From: Bacillota bacterium
Lineage (GTDB): Bacteria > Bacillota > Clostridia > Acetivibrionales > DTU013
NCBI GenBank assembly: GCA_023411575.1
Contig: JAEYOP010000043.1
Coordinates: forward strand, 1 to 64,000
Length of the DNA: 64,000 nt
Direction: 5' to 3'
In this document: positions 24,199 through 33,062 of the stretch, in pieces
How the letters are laid out: the number at the start of each line of letters is the position of its first letter
Numbering within the stretch: position 1 is the stretch's first letter
The notes under the pieces: model-generated
What the model was told of the DNA's origin: nothing
Databases searched by the model: none
What the model saw: the letters and a program-made list of their open reading frames with translations, nothing else
Translations under genes and position numbers: made by a program

Positions 24199-25797
24199 TC
24201 AGACAATTTTGTCCCGGTATTCGCTGGGGGTCACGCCGCTGATCTTCTTAAACACCCGGGCAAAGTAGTTCGGGTCCCGGTAGCCCACCAGGTAGCAAAC
24301 CTCCTTGACGTTGTTGGTGGGGATGGACAGCAGCTCCTTGGCCTTTTTGATCCGGTATTCCGTCAGGTAGTCGATGAAGGTGCCGCCGGTTTCCTTCCGG
24401 AAAAGCTTGCTCAGGTAAAAGGGACTGACCCTTACCACCTCGGCGGCGGATTCCAGGGAAAGCTCCCGGTCGAAATTCCGGTGGATATGGTCCAGGACCA
24501 GGGAAAGCAGGGAGCTGGCCCGGGAGGCTTTTATGCTGCGGACCTCCTGGAGCTTTTTCAGAATGTAGTTTCGGGCATAGGATTTCAGGTCCTTGGCGGA
24601 ATCCAGGAGGGAAATGTCTCTGCGCATGACCTCGGAGTCGATGACCAGCTCCGGCAGGCGCAGGTTCAATAAGGCGTCCCGCATCAGCACCAGCAGCAAT
24701 TCGTAAATCTTCTGCTTCATAATGTCCAAACCCGGCAGGTTGACCGTGATCCAGTCCAGCAGCTCATCGACGGTCTGGAGGGTATTGGCGGCGTCTCCCA
24801 GCAAAAAGCAGTCCAGCAGTTGCTTTTCCTTGCCGATGGGGTATTCCATGCTTTTTTTCGGACTGACGATATCGCCGAAGCTGGTGACGGAGCCGGGGGA
24901 GGAATCGTATTTCACCGCGATCTTGGCCTGCAGGAAGGTTTCGGTAATATTCGGGATCGCATTGCACTGGTTCCCGATCCCGACGTTCAGCGGAACCAGC
25001 ATCTCACCGGAGATTTCCTCCCGGATTTCCGAGAAGATTTTGGCCCACCGGATGCGGGCGGCGTATTCGTCCGGCTCCGGGGAGACCAGCAGCAGGAGGA
25101 AGATGTGCTGGCCGACGATGCTCTGCAGAAAATTCAGGCCCCTGGCCTTCAGCTTGTGCTTCAGCTGTTCGGACAACCGCTTCTTCAGGATTCTCTTCTG
25201 CACTTCCCCGGCGATTTCGGAAGGCAGGCTGTGATCCGGGATGGACAGCGCAACGCCGACAAAGGAAGTGCTTTTGATCTCCAGGATGTCGAAAAACTCC
25301 CGGATCGCGTTCTCTTCGATGTCGCCGGAGGACATAAGGGAAAGAAGCTCGTCCTCCAGGTACTGGGTAACGTTTTTCAGCCGGGCGCTGATCTCCTCTT
25401 GCTTCCTTTTCCGGTTTCCCGCCTCGTCCAGGAGACGGATGGACTGGTTCAGGGAGTTGAGGATGACCTCCGCCGAAGCCGGCTTGGTGATATAATCGTC
25501 CGCGCCCAATACCAGGCCGTCTTTTGCATAATGAAAGTAATTGAAGGCGGACATCAGGATGATCCTGCATTCCGGAAGGGCCTCCCGTATTTTCGCCGCG
25601 GCCTCCAGACCGCTGATCCCGGGCATCTTGATGTCCGTAAGAACAATGTCCGGCTTTGCGACGGGCAGCAGTTCCAGCAATTCCCTGCCGTTTTTCGCTT
25701 CGCTGATCTCCAGGGCCCCGGAGAGGTTCTGACCCACAATGAATTTTATGGCTTCCCGCTCCACGATTTCGTCATCCGCAATTAAAAGTCTGTACAT
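24199..25797 (-). CDS. Response regulator, YesN/AraC type
   Basis: 532 aa. Receiver domain at residues 1-120 with DDE acidic pocket, phospho-acceptor Asp55 (VLTDIKMPG) and Lys near 105 (ITKPAS). A long middle region of about 300 residues follows, then an AraC-type double helix-turn-helix at the C-terminus (LESAAEVVRVSPFYLSKLFR, EVCYLVGYRDPNYFARVFKK). Follows the YesM-like kinase by 21 nt. Such pairs control the adjacent sugar or solute ABC operon; here the potABC-like operon lies directly downstream on the same strand. Confidence 0.93.
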   Translation of the reverse strand: MYRLLIADDEIVEREAIKFIVGQNLSGALEISEAKNGRELLELLPVAKPDIVLTDIKMPGISGLEAAAKIREALPECRIILMSAFNYFHYAKDGLVLGADDYITKPASAEVILNSLNQSIRLLDEAGNRKRKQEEISARLKNVTQYLEDELLSLMSSGDIEENAIREFFDILEIKSTSFVGVALSIPDHSLPSEIAGEVQKRILKKRLSEQLKHKLKARGLNFLQSIVGQHIFLLLLVSPEPDEYAARIRWAKIFSEIREEISGEMLVPLNVGIGNQCNAIPNITETFLQAKIAVKYDSSPGSVTSFGDIVSPKKSMEYPIGKEKQLLDCFLLGDAANTLQTVDELLDWITVNLPGLDIMKQKIYELLLVLMRDALLNLRLPELVIDSEVMRRDISLLDSAKDLKSYARNYILKKLQEVRSIKASRASSLLSLVLDHIHRNFDRELSLESAAEVVRVSPFYLSKLFRKETGGTFIDYLTEYRIKKAKELLSIPTNNVKEVCYLVGYRDPNYFARVFKKISGVTPSEYRDKIV

Positions 25798-25818
25798 CTT
25801 TCCGCCTCCCGAAAGGGC

Positions 25819-27291
25819 TTATTTTTTCGATAATTTCAAGGTGATGACCGTTCCCAGGTTTGCCTTGCTTCTCATGGCAAAGCTGTCCGCCTTTCTATAA
25901 TAAAGGAGAATCCGCTCCCGGACGTTGCTGATTCCGATGCCGGTGGTATCGCCCTTTCGCTGGGGCGACTCCCCCGACTGGTCGAGGAGCTGCGCCAGCT
26001 TGTCGGCCGGGATGCCCACCCCGTTGTCTATGACTTTTATGAGGAGGCGTTCGCCGGCCTCCTGGATTTTCACCCGGACCATGCCGTTTCCTTCCTTCGG
26101 CTCCAGCCCGTGGATAACGGCATTTTCCACCAGGGGCTGCAGAATGAAGCGGGGGACGCGGATGTTGTCCAGATCCGCCCTGCAGAGGATGTCGAAGCGG
26201 ATCCGGTCCCCGAACCGGGCATTCTGGATGGCGGCATAAGCCTCTATGATTTTCAGCTCTTCGCCGAGCAGGACTTTTTCCGAGGACTTCAGGTTGTACC
26301 GGAAGATGCTGGACAGGGATTCGATCAGGCGGGTGGTTTTGCCTGCCCCCTCGAACATGGAAAAACGGCCGATGGCATTGAGGGTATTGAACAGGAAGTG
26401 GGGCGCTATCTGGGACTGGAGCGCCAGAAAACGGGCCTCGTTCAGTTCGTTGGAAATCCGCATGCTCTTGATTTCTTCCTCGTGCAGCTGATTCTGTATG
26501 CTTATCATATTATGGATGTTTTTTGACATTTGGTTCAAGGTGGAGGCCAGGATATTGATTTCCTCCGATGAATTCATGCCCAGCTCCCTGTTTGCAAAGT
26601 TGCCGCGGGATACGTTTCGGGCAAACTGGGTCAGCTTTTTGATGGGATTGGTGATGCTGTTCGATATCCCGACAATGAACAGCAGGCTGATGAACATCAG
26701 GAGCAGGACGCTGGTGAAGTTGACGACCCGGATCTTCCGGACCCGGTTTATGAGCTGCCGGTGGTACCATTCTCCTTCGGACAGCTTTATGTTCAGCAGC
26801 TGTTTGATGTATCCCTCGATATAAATGGAATCGTTTTTGGCTTTCAGGAATTCCAGGTATTTGTCTTCCTTTTTGGCCTTGCTGTCGATAATGCGGTTGA
26901 TTTCCTCCGAATAGGTCTCTATGGAATGCCTTATGGCATTCAGCTGCAGGACGGTGTCCAGGGAGGTGGAGGTGGCGTCGATTTCCTGGATCAGGTCGTT
27001 GGCTGCGTCCATGGAAATCCGGTACTGGTACAGTTCAAGGCTGTCGCCTTCCAGGCTGCTGCCGTGGGTGACGTACCTTGCAAAATAGTCCCTTCCCTGG
27101 ATCAGGGTGATGGACAGGTCGTTCACCTGGCTGTAATCCTTGAGAAGCCGGTTGTATTCATCCATGGAGCTATAAGCCATGTTATAGAAGTAAAGGTTGA
27201 AGATGCTTATGACAATGACCACGGTCGTCATAAACAGGATCAGCTTGCTCCGGATGGAGATTTTTTGAAGCTTTTCGGTAAAATTCAGCAT
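25819..27291 (-). CDS. Sensor histidine kinase, YesM type
   Basis: 490 aa from ATG 27291, which has AGGAGAGGA upstream; an in-frame upstream extension to 27396 has no ribosome binding site and is not supported. Two membrane helices (about 15-37 and 190-210) enclose an extracellular sensor; then HAMP, the His_kinase dimerisation motif with phospho-acceptor His in APHFLFNTLNAI, N-box LVENAVIHGLEPK and G-boxes DNGVGIPADKL and GIGISNVRERI. Lies between a degenerate kinase-like gene and its cognate YesN regulator. Confidence 0.93.
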   Translation of the reverse strand: MLNFTEKLQKISIRSKLILFMTTVVIVISIFNLYFYNMAYSSMDEYNRLLKDYSQVNDLSITLIQGRDYFARYVTHGSSLEGDSLELYQYRISMDAANDLIQEIDATSTSLDTVLQLNAIRHSIETYSEEINRIIDSKAKKEDKYLEFLKAKNDSIYIEGYIKQLLNIKLSEGEWYHRQLINRVRKIRVVNFTSVLLLMFISLLFIVGISNSITNPIKKLTQFARNVSRGNFANRELGMNSSEEINILASTLNQMSKNIHNMISIQNQLHEEEIKSMRISNELNEARFLALQSQIAPHFLFNTLNAIGRFSMFEGAGKTTRLIESLSSIFRYNLKSSEKVLLGEELKIIEAYAAIQNARFGDRIRFDILCRADLDNIRVPRFILQPLVENAVIHGLEPKEGNGMVRVKIQEAGERLLIKVIDNGVGIPADKLAQLLDQSGESPQRKGDTTGIGISNVRERILLYYRKADSFAMRSKANLGTVITLKLSKK

Positions 27292-27313
27292 GGTGTCCTC
27301 TCCTGGTAATTCG

Positions 27314-27925
27314 TTAGCAATCGGAACAGGGCAGGAGGATATGAATTCGATTCTGCTTGCCCGAACAGGAAACGGCGACCGGCTCCCTGCCGGCAAATCC
27401 CGGCTCCGCAGGGGGACACGGGTTCTGGGAGAGGAGAAAGTCCTTTAACCGGGCATTGACGGCGGCAATGCCGTTTCTTCTTTCGGACGCGCCGTCCGGG
27501 GGAGCGGCTGCGGATGCCGCCAGGCCAAGGCCGTTGTCCGTTATCCGGATCAGAAGCCCCTCCTCCGTTTTGTCCAGATCGATGCTCAGCCGCCAGTCGC
27601 CTTCCTTGGGGACCAAGCCGTAAACCAGTTCGTTTTCCACCAGGGACAGGAGGGTGTTGGACGGGAGATAGGGGCCGGGAAGGCCATCCGAAAGGACTTT
27701 CCGGTATATCAGGTTTTCCCCGTATCTCGCCCGGAATATGCGGATCAGGTTGTCCACCTGGGCCATTTCCGTCTCCAGCTTTACGATCTCGCCCTGCCCC
27801 AGGTATTTGTACCGGACGTGGTCTACGACACACTGGATCATATTCTGGGTCTGACCGGCGTTTTCACGGACCGACAGCCGGTGTATCAAATTCAGAAAGC
27901 TGACGAATTCTTCGACCATGTCCAT
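27314..27925 (-). CDS. Stand-alone degenerate YesM-like HATPase protein
   Basis: About 203 aa from ATG 27925 (GGGGGG 8 nt upstream). The C-terminal 110 residues resemble a YesM HATPase: N-box LLSLVENELVYGL, G1 ITDNGLGLAA, then NGIAAVNARLKDFLL. The N-terminal part aligns in layout with the His_kinase helical domain, but the phospho-acceptor motif PHFLFNTLN is missing, and no sensor or membrane helix is present. It sits 22 nt upstream of a full YesM kinase. It could bind ATP or dimerise with the kinase as an anti-kinase or adaptor, or be a shrunken paralogue. No frameshift seen. Confidence 0.68.
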   Translation of the reverse strand: MDMVEEFVSFLNLIHRLSVRENAGQTQNMIQCVVDHVRYKYLGQGEIVKLETEMAQVDNLIRIFRARYGENLIYRKVLSDGLPGPYLPSNTLLSLVENELVYGLVPKEGDWRLSIDLDKTEEGLLIRITDNGLGLAASAAAPPDGASERRNGIAAVNARLKDFLLSQNPCPPAEPGFAGREPVAVSCSGKQNRIHILLPCSDC

Positions 27926-28022
27926 CACCGAATCCCCCCTTTGCATCGACAGTTTTATTATATCAATAAAACCGGTTCATTTTCACTATGGAGAATGCAA
28001 AAAAGATTTCGTCCCCGGGTTT

Positions 28023-28055
28023 GTTTAATCTCCGTTTACATTGGTATGCTATAAT
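28023..28055 (+). promoter_or_regulatory. Promoter of the OmpR/HK operon with two GTTTA repeats
   Basis: GTTTA occurs at 28023-28027 and 28034-28038, exactly 11 bp apart, overlapping the -35 position of a promoter whose -10 is TATAAT at 28050-28055. No good -35 hexamer is present, so activation by a bound response regulator is likely. The same repeat occurs four times before the ABC exporter at 29871. Confidence 0.7.
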
Positions 28056-28079
28056 GGATTCCAGTGCAGGTGATGAAGA

Positions 28080-28757
28080 ATGAGTAAAATTATGATTGTG
28101 GACGACGACCCGAATATTCGCGAGCTGGTGACCGCCCTGCTTCAAAACAACGGCTTTGAGGCCTGCGAAGCGGCGGACGGGCGGGAAGCCCTGCAAAAAA
28201 TGACGCAGGACAACCCCGATCTGGCCATTATCGACATTATGATGCCGAATATGGACGGCTTTGAGCTCTGCCGCCATTTGCGCCGTTATTACGAGAACAT
28301 GCCGGTCCTGATGCTGACGGCCAAAGGCGAGCTGGCGAGCAAGGTGAAGGGCTTCGGGCTCGGCGCCGACGATTATCTGACCAAGCCTTTTGAAGGGGAC
28401 GAGCTGGTCGTCCGCATTCAGGCGCTGCTGCGGCGGTACAAGATTGAGGCGTCCCAGGTGATCCAGATCGGCAATGTGGTAATTGACAAAAACAGCTACA
28501 GCATCACGATAGACGGCGCACACGCAGATATCCCGATGAAGGAGTTCGAATTGCTCTACAAGCTGGCGGGCTTTCCCGGCAAGACCTTTTCCCGGAACCA
28601 GTTGATCGAGGAGATCTGGGGGATCGATTTCGAGGGGAACGAACGGACGCTGGACGTCCATGTGAACCGTCTGCGGGACCGTTTCCCGGAGGAACGGGCC
28701 GGCTTCCGGATTGCCACCGTCCGGGGGCTTGGGTACAGGCTGGAGGTGATCGCATGA
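28080..28757 (+). CDS. Response regulator, OmpR/PhoB family
   Basis: 225 aa. Receiver with VDDDP acidic pocket, phospho-acceptor Asp52 (AIIDIMMPNMDG) and KPF switch Lys. The C-terminal winged helix has the recognition segment NERTLDVHVNRLRDRFPEE. Ends in an ATGA overlap with its kinase gene. GTTTA direct repeats at its own promoter and before the downstream ABC exporter imply that it controls both. OmpR-family regulators bind tandem repeats with 10-11 bp periodicity. Confidence 0.95.
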   Translation: MSKIMIVDDDPNIRELVTALLQNNGFEACEAADGREALQKMTQDNPDLAIIDIMMPNMDGFELCRHLRRYYENMPVLMLTAKGELASKVKGFGLGADDYLTKPFEGDELVVRIQALLRRYKIEASQVIQIGNVVIDKNSYSITIDGAHADIPMKEFELLYKLAGFPGKTFSRNQLIEEIWGIDFEGNERTLDVHVNRLRDRFPEERAGFRIATVRGLGYRLEVIA

Positions 28758-29854
28758 AGCACGTAACACAGGCGGAGCGGGTGAAACAGGTGGAACGGCC
28801 CAGACGGCCGAAACAGCCGCCTGCCGTAATTGCAGTGCTTTCGCTTTTTGCTGCGTTCAGCTGCTTTTTTGCCGCAGGGTATGGCATTATGCGCCTGGTT
28901 TACCGATGGACCGGCACTCCCGCGCAATTTTGGAGTTTTATTCTTTCCAGCCTCCTGGGGCTGGCCCTGATCACCGGTGTGGCGTCCGTTTTCAGGGTGA
29001 TCGCCACCAGGGGTTCAAAGCGCCTCCGGCAGCATCAGGGGATGCACAATAAAATAATCGATGCCATGACAAGGATTTCCCAGGGGGATTTTGACGTCTT
29101 CCTCGATACGGGGGATGATTTCGTCCACGACGATATTGCGGAGGGAATCAATAAAATTGCGAAGGAACTGGGCTCCATGGAGCAACTGCGCCAGGATTTC
29201 ATTTCCAACGTGTCCCATGAGATCCAGTCCCCGCTGACTTCCATCCGCGGATTCGCCGCATTATTGAAAAACGGCGAGCTTACAGCCGAACAGAAAAATC
29301 ATTATCTGGGTATTATCGAAGCCGAAAGCAAACGGCTGTCCGCCTTGAGCGACAATCTGCTGAAGCTGTCGGCGCTGGAAACCGGCGGAGAGCCCTTAGC
29401 CTTCAAGGAATTCAGGCTCGACAAGCAGTTGGAGGAAATCGCCCTGATGCTGGAGCCGCAGTGGAGCGCCAAGAATATTGCGCTGGAGGCGGACCTGGAA
29501 AGGGTGACGATCCGGGGCGATGAGGGACTGCTGTCCCAGGTCTGGGTCAACCTGCTCCATAATGCCATAAAATTCACGCCGGAGGGCGGCGCGATCCAGA
29601 TCGCGTTAAAGTCCGACCAGTCCAAAGTGTACTGCCGGATCACCGATACGGGGATCGGCATCGCGCCGGAGGACCAGATGCATATCTTCGAGCGCTTTTA
29701 CAAAGTGGACAAATCCCGGGACAGGGCCCTGGGCGGCAACGGGCTCGGGCTCTCCCTGGCCAAGAAGATCGTGGAATTGCACGACGGCGCTATTACTCCG
29801 CAAAGCGAGCTCGGAAAAGGCACCACCTTTACGGTTGCCCTCAAACGGTCCTGA
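28754..29854 (+). CDS. Sensor histidine kinase (HAMP-HisKA-HATPase)
   Basis: 366 aa with two N-terminal membrane helices (about 24-47 and 57-77) and a very short extracytoplasmic loop, as in intramembrane-sensing kinases, though HAMP follows. Phospho-acceptor His155 lies in FISNVSHEIQSPLTSI; N-box WVNLLHNAIKF, G1 DTGIGIAPED and G2 GNGLGLSLAKK are intact. Overlaps the response regulator by 4 nt. The small sensor suggests detection in or at the membrane, often linked to an adjacent ABC exporter such as the one downstream. Confidence 0.93.
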   Translation: MKHVTQAERVKQVERPRRPKQPPAVIAVLSLFAAFSCFFAAGYGIMRLVYRWTGTPAQFWSFILSSLLGLALITGVASVFRVIATRGSKRLRQHQGMHNKIIDAMTRISQGDFDVFLDTGDDFVHDDIAEGINKIAKELGSMEQLRQDFISNVSHEIQSPLTSIRGFAALLKNGELTAEQKNHYLGIIEAESKRLSALSDNLLKLSALETGGEPLAFKEFRLDKQLEEIALMLEPQWSAKNIALEADLERVTIRGDEGLLSQVWVNLLHNAIKFTPEGGAIQIALKSDQSKVYCRITDTGIGIAPEDQMHIFERFYKVDKSRDRALGGNGLGLSLAKKIVELHDGAITPQSELGKGTTFTVALKRS

Positions 29855-29870
29855 ACATTTATCCCTCCGC

Positions 29871-29936
29871 GTTTACATTGCGTTTATATTCCATTTAACC
29901 TCCGTTTAAATTACTGCGTTAGACTGAACTTATAGT
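29871..29936 (+). promoter_or_regulatory. Four phased GTTTA repeats and promoter of the ABC exporter
   Basis: GTTTA, GTTTA, ATTTA and GTTTA start at 29871, 29882, 29893 and 29904, exactly 11 bp apart, so they face the same side of the helix. A TATAGT -10 lies at 29931-29936 with no good -35; the last repeat abuts the -35 position. This matches class-II activation by an OmpR-family regulator. Confidence 0.75.
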
Positions 29937-29957
29937 AAAGAAACAGGAGGTTATTTT

Positions 29958-30902
29958 ATGCCGATTATTCAAGTAGAAGAATTGATAAAGCAATACGACA
30001 AAGCAAAAACACCCGCCGTCAAGGGCGTGAGCTTTTCCGTGGAAGAAGGGGAGTTTTTTGCCTTCCTCGGCCCCAACGGAGCCGGGAAGACCACCACGAT
30101 CTCCATATTGACCACCACCCTTGCCAAAACATCCGGTCTTGTCACCATTGCGGGATATGACATTGAAAAGGAAGCAAAGCAGGTGAGGGAGAAGGTGGGG
30201 ATCATCTTCCAGCAGCCCAGCCTGGACCTGCAGCTCTCTGCGGAAGAAAATATCCGTTTTCATGCCTGCCTGTACGGGATGTACAGCTACCGTCCGACCT
30301 TCCGGCTCATGCCCGCGGAATATCGGAACCGCGTCCTGGAGCTTGCCGAAATTGTCGGCATCCAGGATGCCATTTTCAAGCCCGTCAAAAAGATGTCGGG
30401 AGGCATGCAGCGCAAGCTGGAGATCATCCGCAGCCTGATGCACACGCCGGCCGTCCTGTTCCTGGATGAACCGACCCAGGGGCTTGACGCCGTAAGCCGC
30501 AGAAGCCTGTGGGAATACATTGACAATGTCCGCAGGAAACGCGGGACGACGGTGTTTTTAACCACCCATTATATCGATGAGGCGGAGGATGTGGACAAGG
30601 TATGCATCATCAACCAGGGGCGGATCGCCAGTTGCTGTCCGCCGGAGGAAATGAAAAAAAGCCTGCTGCGCCAGGAGCTCATCCTGGATGCAGAAGACCG
30701 GGAAGGCCTTTCGGGCGAACTCTCGGAGATGGGCTTGTTCCATAAAAAGGACACCCATATCGTCGTACCGTATCAGGACAGGACACCGCAGGAAATAATT
30801 GCCGGGCTGAAGACCAGGCTTACAGTGCTGGAAATCAACGAGCCGACGCTGGAAGACGCATACGTGGAATACATCAACAAGACGGGAGGTGCTGCAGCAT
30901 GA
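29958..30902 (+). CDS. ABC exporter ATP-binding protein, DrrA-like
   Basis: 314 aa. Walker A GPNGAGKTT, Q-loop FQQPSLDLQ, signature MSGGMQRKLEIIRSL, Walker B AVLFLDEPTQGLDA and H-loop TTHYIDEAE are intact. The C-terminal about 80 residues are the DUF4162-type extension of DrrA/CcmA ATPases. The start overlaps nothing but has AGGAGG 10 nt upstream; its end overlaps the permease start by 4 nt. The pair is probably a drug, lipid or peptide exporter controlled by the upstream two-component system. Confidence 0.93.
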   Translation: MPIIQVEELIKQYDKAKTPAVKGVSFSVEEGEFFAFLGPNGAGKTTTISILTTTLAKTSGLVTIAGYDIEKEAKQVREKVGIIFQQPSLDLQLSAEENIRFHACLYGMYSYRPTFRLMPAEYRNRVLELAEIVGIQDAIFKPVKKMSGGMQRKLEIIRSLMHTPAVLFLDEPTQGLDAVSRRSLWEYIDNVRRKRGTTVFLTTHYIDEAEDVDKVCIINQGRIASCCPPEEMKKSLLRQELILDAEDREGLSGELSEMGLFHKKDTHIVVPYQDRTPQEIIAGLKTRLTVLEINEPTLEDAYVEYINKTGGAAA

Positions 30903-31735
30903 ATGAAATCGCATTGTCAGCCGGAAAAGAAAGATTAAGAGAAAAATCGAGGCTCCTGCGTGAAATCAACGCAATCATTACAATCGCCATGAGGGACGTT
31001 ACCATTGGGATCCGGTCGCCCGGCTCCCTCATCATGAGCCTTGCCATGCCGCTGGTCATGATGGGGATGCTGGGAGGCAGCCTTGCCCAGAATATGGCGG
31101 GCGGGCTCGGATTCAACTACGGCAAGTTCATGATGGTGGGCATGCTGGTCAATATGCTTTTTATGGTGACGACCACGGGGATGACCTCCCTGGTGGAGGA
31201 CCATACCACGGATTTTACCCAGGAAATGCTGGTTTCTCCCGTCTCCCGGTATTCGATCGTAATCGGCAAGATTTTTGGCTCCTCTTTCGGCGCCATCGTC
31301 AGTATGGTCGGTACGCTGATTGTCGGACTCGTCATGGGAATTACCCTGAATCCCGGACAGTTCCTGATGGTTCTTGTCCTGTCGCCGCTTATGTGCCTTT
31401 CCGGGGGCGCGCTGGCCATGATCATCATCGGACTGGTCAAAAGCAACAAGACCGCCAATATTGCGGTGATGCTCATCACCATGCCGCAGATGTTCCTGTC
31501 CGGGGCGATTATCCCGATCAACAACTCCAGCGGGGTCCTCTATGTCCTGAGTCATGCCATGCCGATGACCTATTGCCTCGACCTGGTACGGGCGGTAGTC
31601 TATGCCGGGACACCGGAATATTCCAGCGTCGTACTGTTCAATCCGGTGGTGAACTTTATCGCCATCGCTGCGTTGACGGTGATTTGTCTAATCATCGGTA
31701 CGTTCTTTTTCGCCCGCTCGGAAAAGAACCGGTAA
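30899..31735 (+). CDS. ABC-2 type exporter permease, DrrB-like
   Basis: 278 aa with six membrane helices. The ABC-2 signature is visible: QEMLVSPVSRYSIVIGKIFG, then ALAMIIIGLVKSNKTANIAV and MFLSGAIIPINNSSGVLYVL. Starts in an ATGA overlap with the ATPase. Works with it as a dimeric exporter. Related to daunorubicin/polyketide exporters; cargo unknown. Confidence 0.92.
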   Translation: MNEIALSAGKERLREKSRLLREINAIITIAMRDVTIGIRSPGSLIMSLAMPLVMMGMLGGSLAQNMAGGLGFNYGKFMMVGMLVNMLFMVTTTGMTSLVEDHTTDFTQEMLVSPVSRYSIVIGKIFGSSFGAIVSMVGTLIVGLVMGITLNPGQFLMVLVLSPLMCLSGGALAMIIIGLVKSNKTANIAVMLITMPQMFLSGAIIPINNSSGVLYVLSHAMPMTYCLDLVRAVVYAGTPEYSSVVLFNPVVNFIAIAALTVICLIIGTFFFARSEKNR

Positions 31736-31820
31736 TGAGGCGCACATCGCCAAATAAGAAACGAAGCCTTGGAAAAGTTTAAAGAATGGTTAAAAAATGG
31801 TAACAATTTGGAATCGGATA

Positions 31821-31850
31821 TTGCCAGTATTCAGACGGTTATGGTATACT
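31821..31850 (+). promoter_or_regulatory. Promoter of the c-di-AMP riboswitch operon
   Basis: TTGCCA (31821-31826), 18-nt spacer, TATACT (31845-31850), about 60 nt before the aptamer. Confidence 0.6.
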
Positions 31851-31861
31851 GGACTTGACTG

Positions 31862-31901
31862 AAGGCGAAAAGCAAGATCTCTGTTTTCCGCCTTTTCTTT
31901 T
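31862..31901 (+). terminator. Terminator or 5' leader hairpin upstream of the aptamer
   Basis: AAGGCGAAAAGCA pairs with TGTTTTCCGCCTT (one mismatch, one G-U) around AGATCTC, followed by TTCTTTT. It would end read-through from the ABC exporter operon. It lies just downstream of the riboswitch promoter, so it may instead be a 5' leader hairpin in that transcript. Confidence 0.55.
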
Positions 31902-31910
31902 AACTGAATA

Positions 31911-32036
31911 AAGAACGCTGAATCCAAAAGAGCGGGAGAACCAATTTTGGGGTGAATCCTGAAGCATAATTCAGGTAGGGTCATCTTTCGATCCGAATCC
32001 GTCAGCTAATCTCGTAAGCGTGGAAAGAGAAGGTGT
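31911..32036 (+). ncRNA. ydaO/yuaA-type c-di-AMP riboswitch
   Basis: Conserved blocks occur in the right order and spacing: CGCTGAATCC, GAGCGGGAGAACCA, TTGGGGTGAATCC, AGGTAGGG, CCGAATCCGTCAGCTAA and CTCGTAAGCG. CGCT at the 5' end pairs with AGCG near the 3' end to close P1. These match the ydaO consensus as I know it from B. subtilis. A terminator hairpin follows at 32074, so ligand binding should turn the dapB-darA-dacF operon off, as for other ydaO switches. Confidence 0.92.
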
Positions 32037-32073
32037 TGCATATGGCTTTGTGACTATACCCTTTAAGGGGATG

Positions 32074-32104
32074 AAGCTGCAGAATTTTCTCTGCAGCTTT
32101 TCTA
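32074..32104 (+). terminator. Expression-platform terminator of the c-di-AMP riboswitch
   Basis: AAGCTGCAGA pairs with TCTGCAGCTT, loop ATTTTC, followed by TTTCT. It lies about 37 nt after the aptamer and before the dapB start, where a riboswitch terminator is expected. Confidence 0.75.
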
Positions 32105-32159
32105 TTCCATCGAAGTTTTTGCTTGTTGTCCAAACACAAAATCGAATGGGGGGGTCTTA

Positions 32160-33038
32160 GTGATTAAAGTATGCTTATCCGGCTTGGGTAAAACAGGAAA
32201 AGAAATTGCGAAAGCATTGCTGGAGCAAAAGGATATACAACTGGTTGCGGCCATCTGCAGCCCGAACAGCGAAAAAAAGGGCAGGGAACTGGGAGAAATC
32301 CTGGGCTGCCGGGATACCGGAATCCACATCGACAGCTCGGACTGTCTGGAGCAGGTGATCTTTCAGAAAAAGCCGGATGTTGTGATCGATTTTTCAAATG
32401 CCTCTGCCGCATTAAAGAATGCAAAAGTATTCTCAAAAATGAAAGTGAATATGGTAATCGGAACCACCGGCTTCTCCAGTATGGATCTGAAGCGCTTATA
32501 TATTCTCACCCGCAAGTACCATAGCGGAATCGTCTACGCACCCAACATAACACTGGGCGTAAATGTGCTGATGCTGCTGACCAACCTGGCTTCCGGCATA
32601 TTGAACAATTACGATTTCCAGATTACCGAGGTGCACCATAAGCACAAAAAGGATGCGCCCTCCGGTACGGCCAAAAAGATCGCCGCCGAGATCGAAAAAG
32701 GGGTGGCTGCCGCCGGAATGGACAGCGGGGCCGTCCATGTCCCGATCCATGCCGTCCGGGCCGGCGGGGTGGTGGGAAAGCACGAGGTGCTGATCGTCGG
32801 CGAAGAGGACGAAATAAAAATATCCCATGAATCCTTCTCCCGGAAGGCTTTCGCCCAGGGAGCCATCCGGACGGTCAAGTTCATCTGCGGCAAATCGGGC
32901 TATTTTGAAATGAGCGATGTCCTCAACCTGCAAAAAATCCTCAAAAACCTGGTGGAAAAGGATAACCGGAGGAAAGACGTCCTGCTGAAGCAGACCGGTG
33001 AGGAAAACAAAAGGGCTTCCGGCGTGTGGGCTTTATAG
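32160..33038 (+). CDS. dapB: 4-hydroxy-tetrahydrodipicolinate reductase
   Basis: 292 aa. N-terminal Rossmann motif CLSGLGKTGKEIAKAL binds NAD(P)H; the substrate motif TEVHHKHKKDAPSGTAKKIA carries His159 and Lys163, the catalytic pair of DapB. The enzyme reduces hydroxytetrahydrodipicolinate on the way to diaminopimelate and lysine, feeding peptidoglycan cross-links. GTG 32160 has a GGGGGGG tract a few nucleotides upstream. The C-terminal 30 residues extend beyond typical DapB. First gene after a c-di-AMP riboswitch and 24 nt before darA. It may be a paralogue of a lysine-operon dapB. Confidence 0.9.
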   Translation: MIKVCLSGLGKTGKEIAKALLEQKDIQLVAAICSPNSEKKGRELGEILGCRDTGIHIDSSDCLEQVIFQKKPDVVIDFSNASAALKNAKVFSKMKVNMVIGTTGFSSMDLKRLYILTRKYHSGIVYAPNITLGVNVLMLLTNLASGILNNYDFQITEVHHKHKKDAPSGTAKKIAAEIEKGVAAAGMDSGAVHVPIHAVRAGGVVGKHEVLIVGEEDEIKISHESFSRKAFAQGAIRTVKFICGKSGYFEMSDVLNLQKILKNLVEKDNRRKDVLLKQTGEENKRASGVWAL

Positions 33039-33062
33039 ACTGCTGAAGGAGAGGGCGAATAC

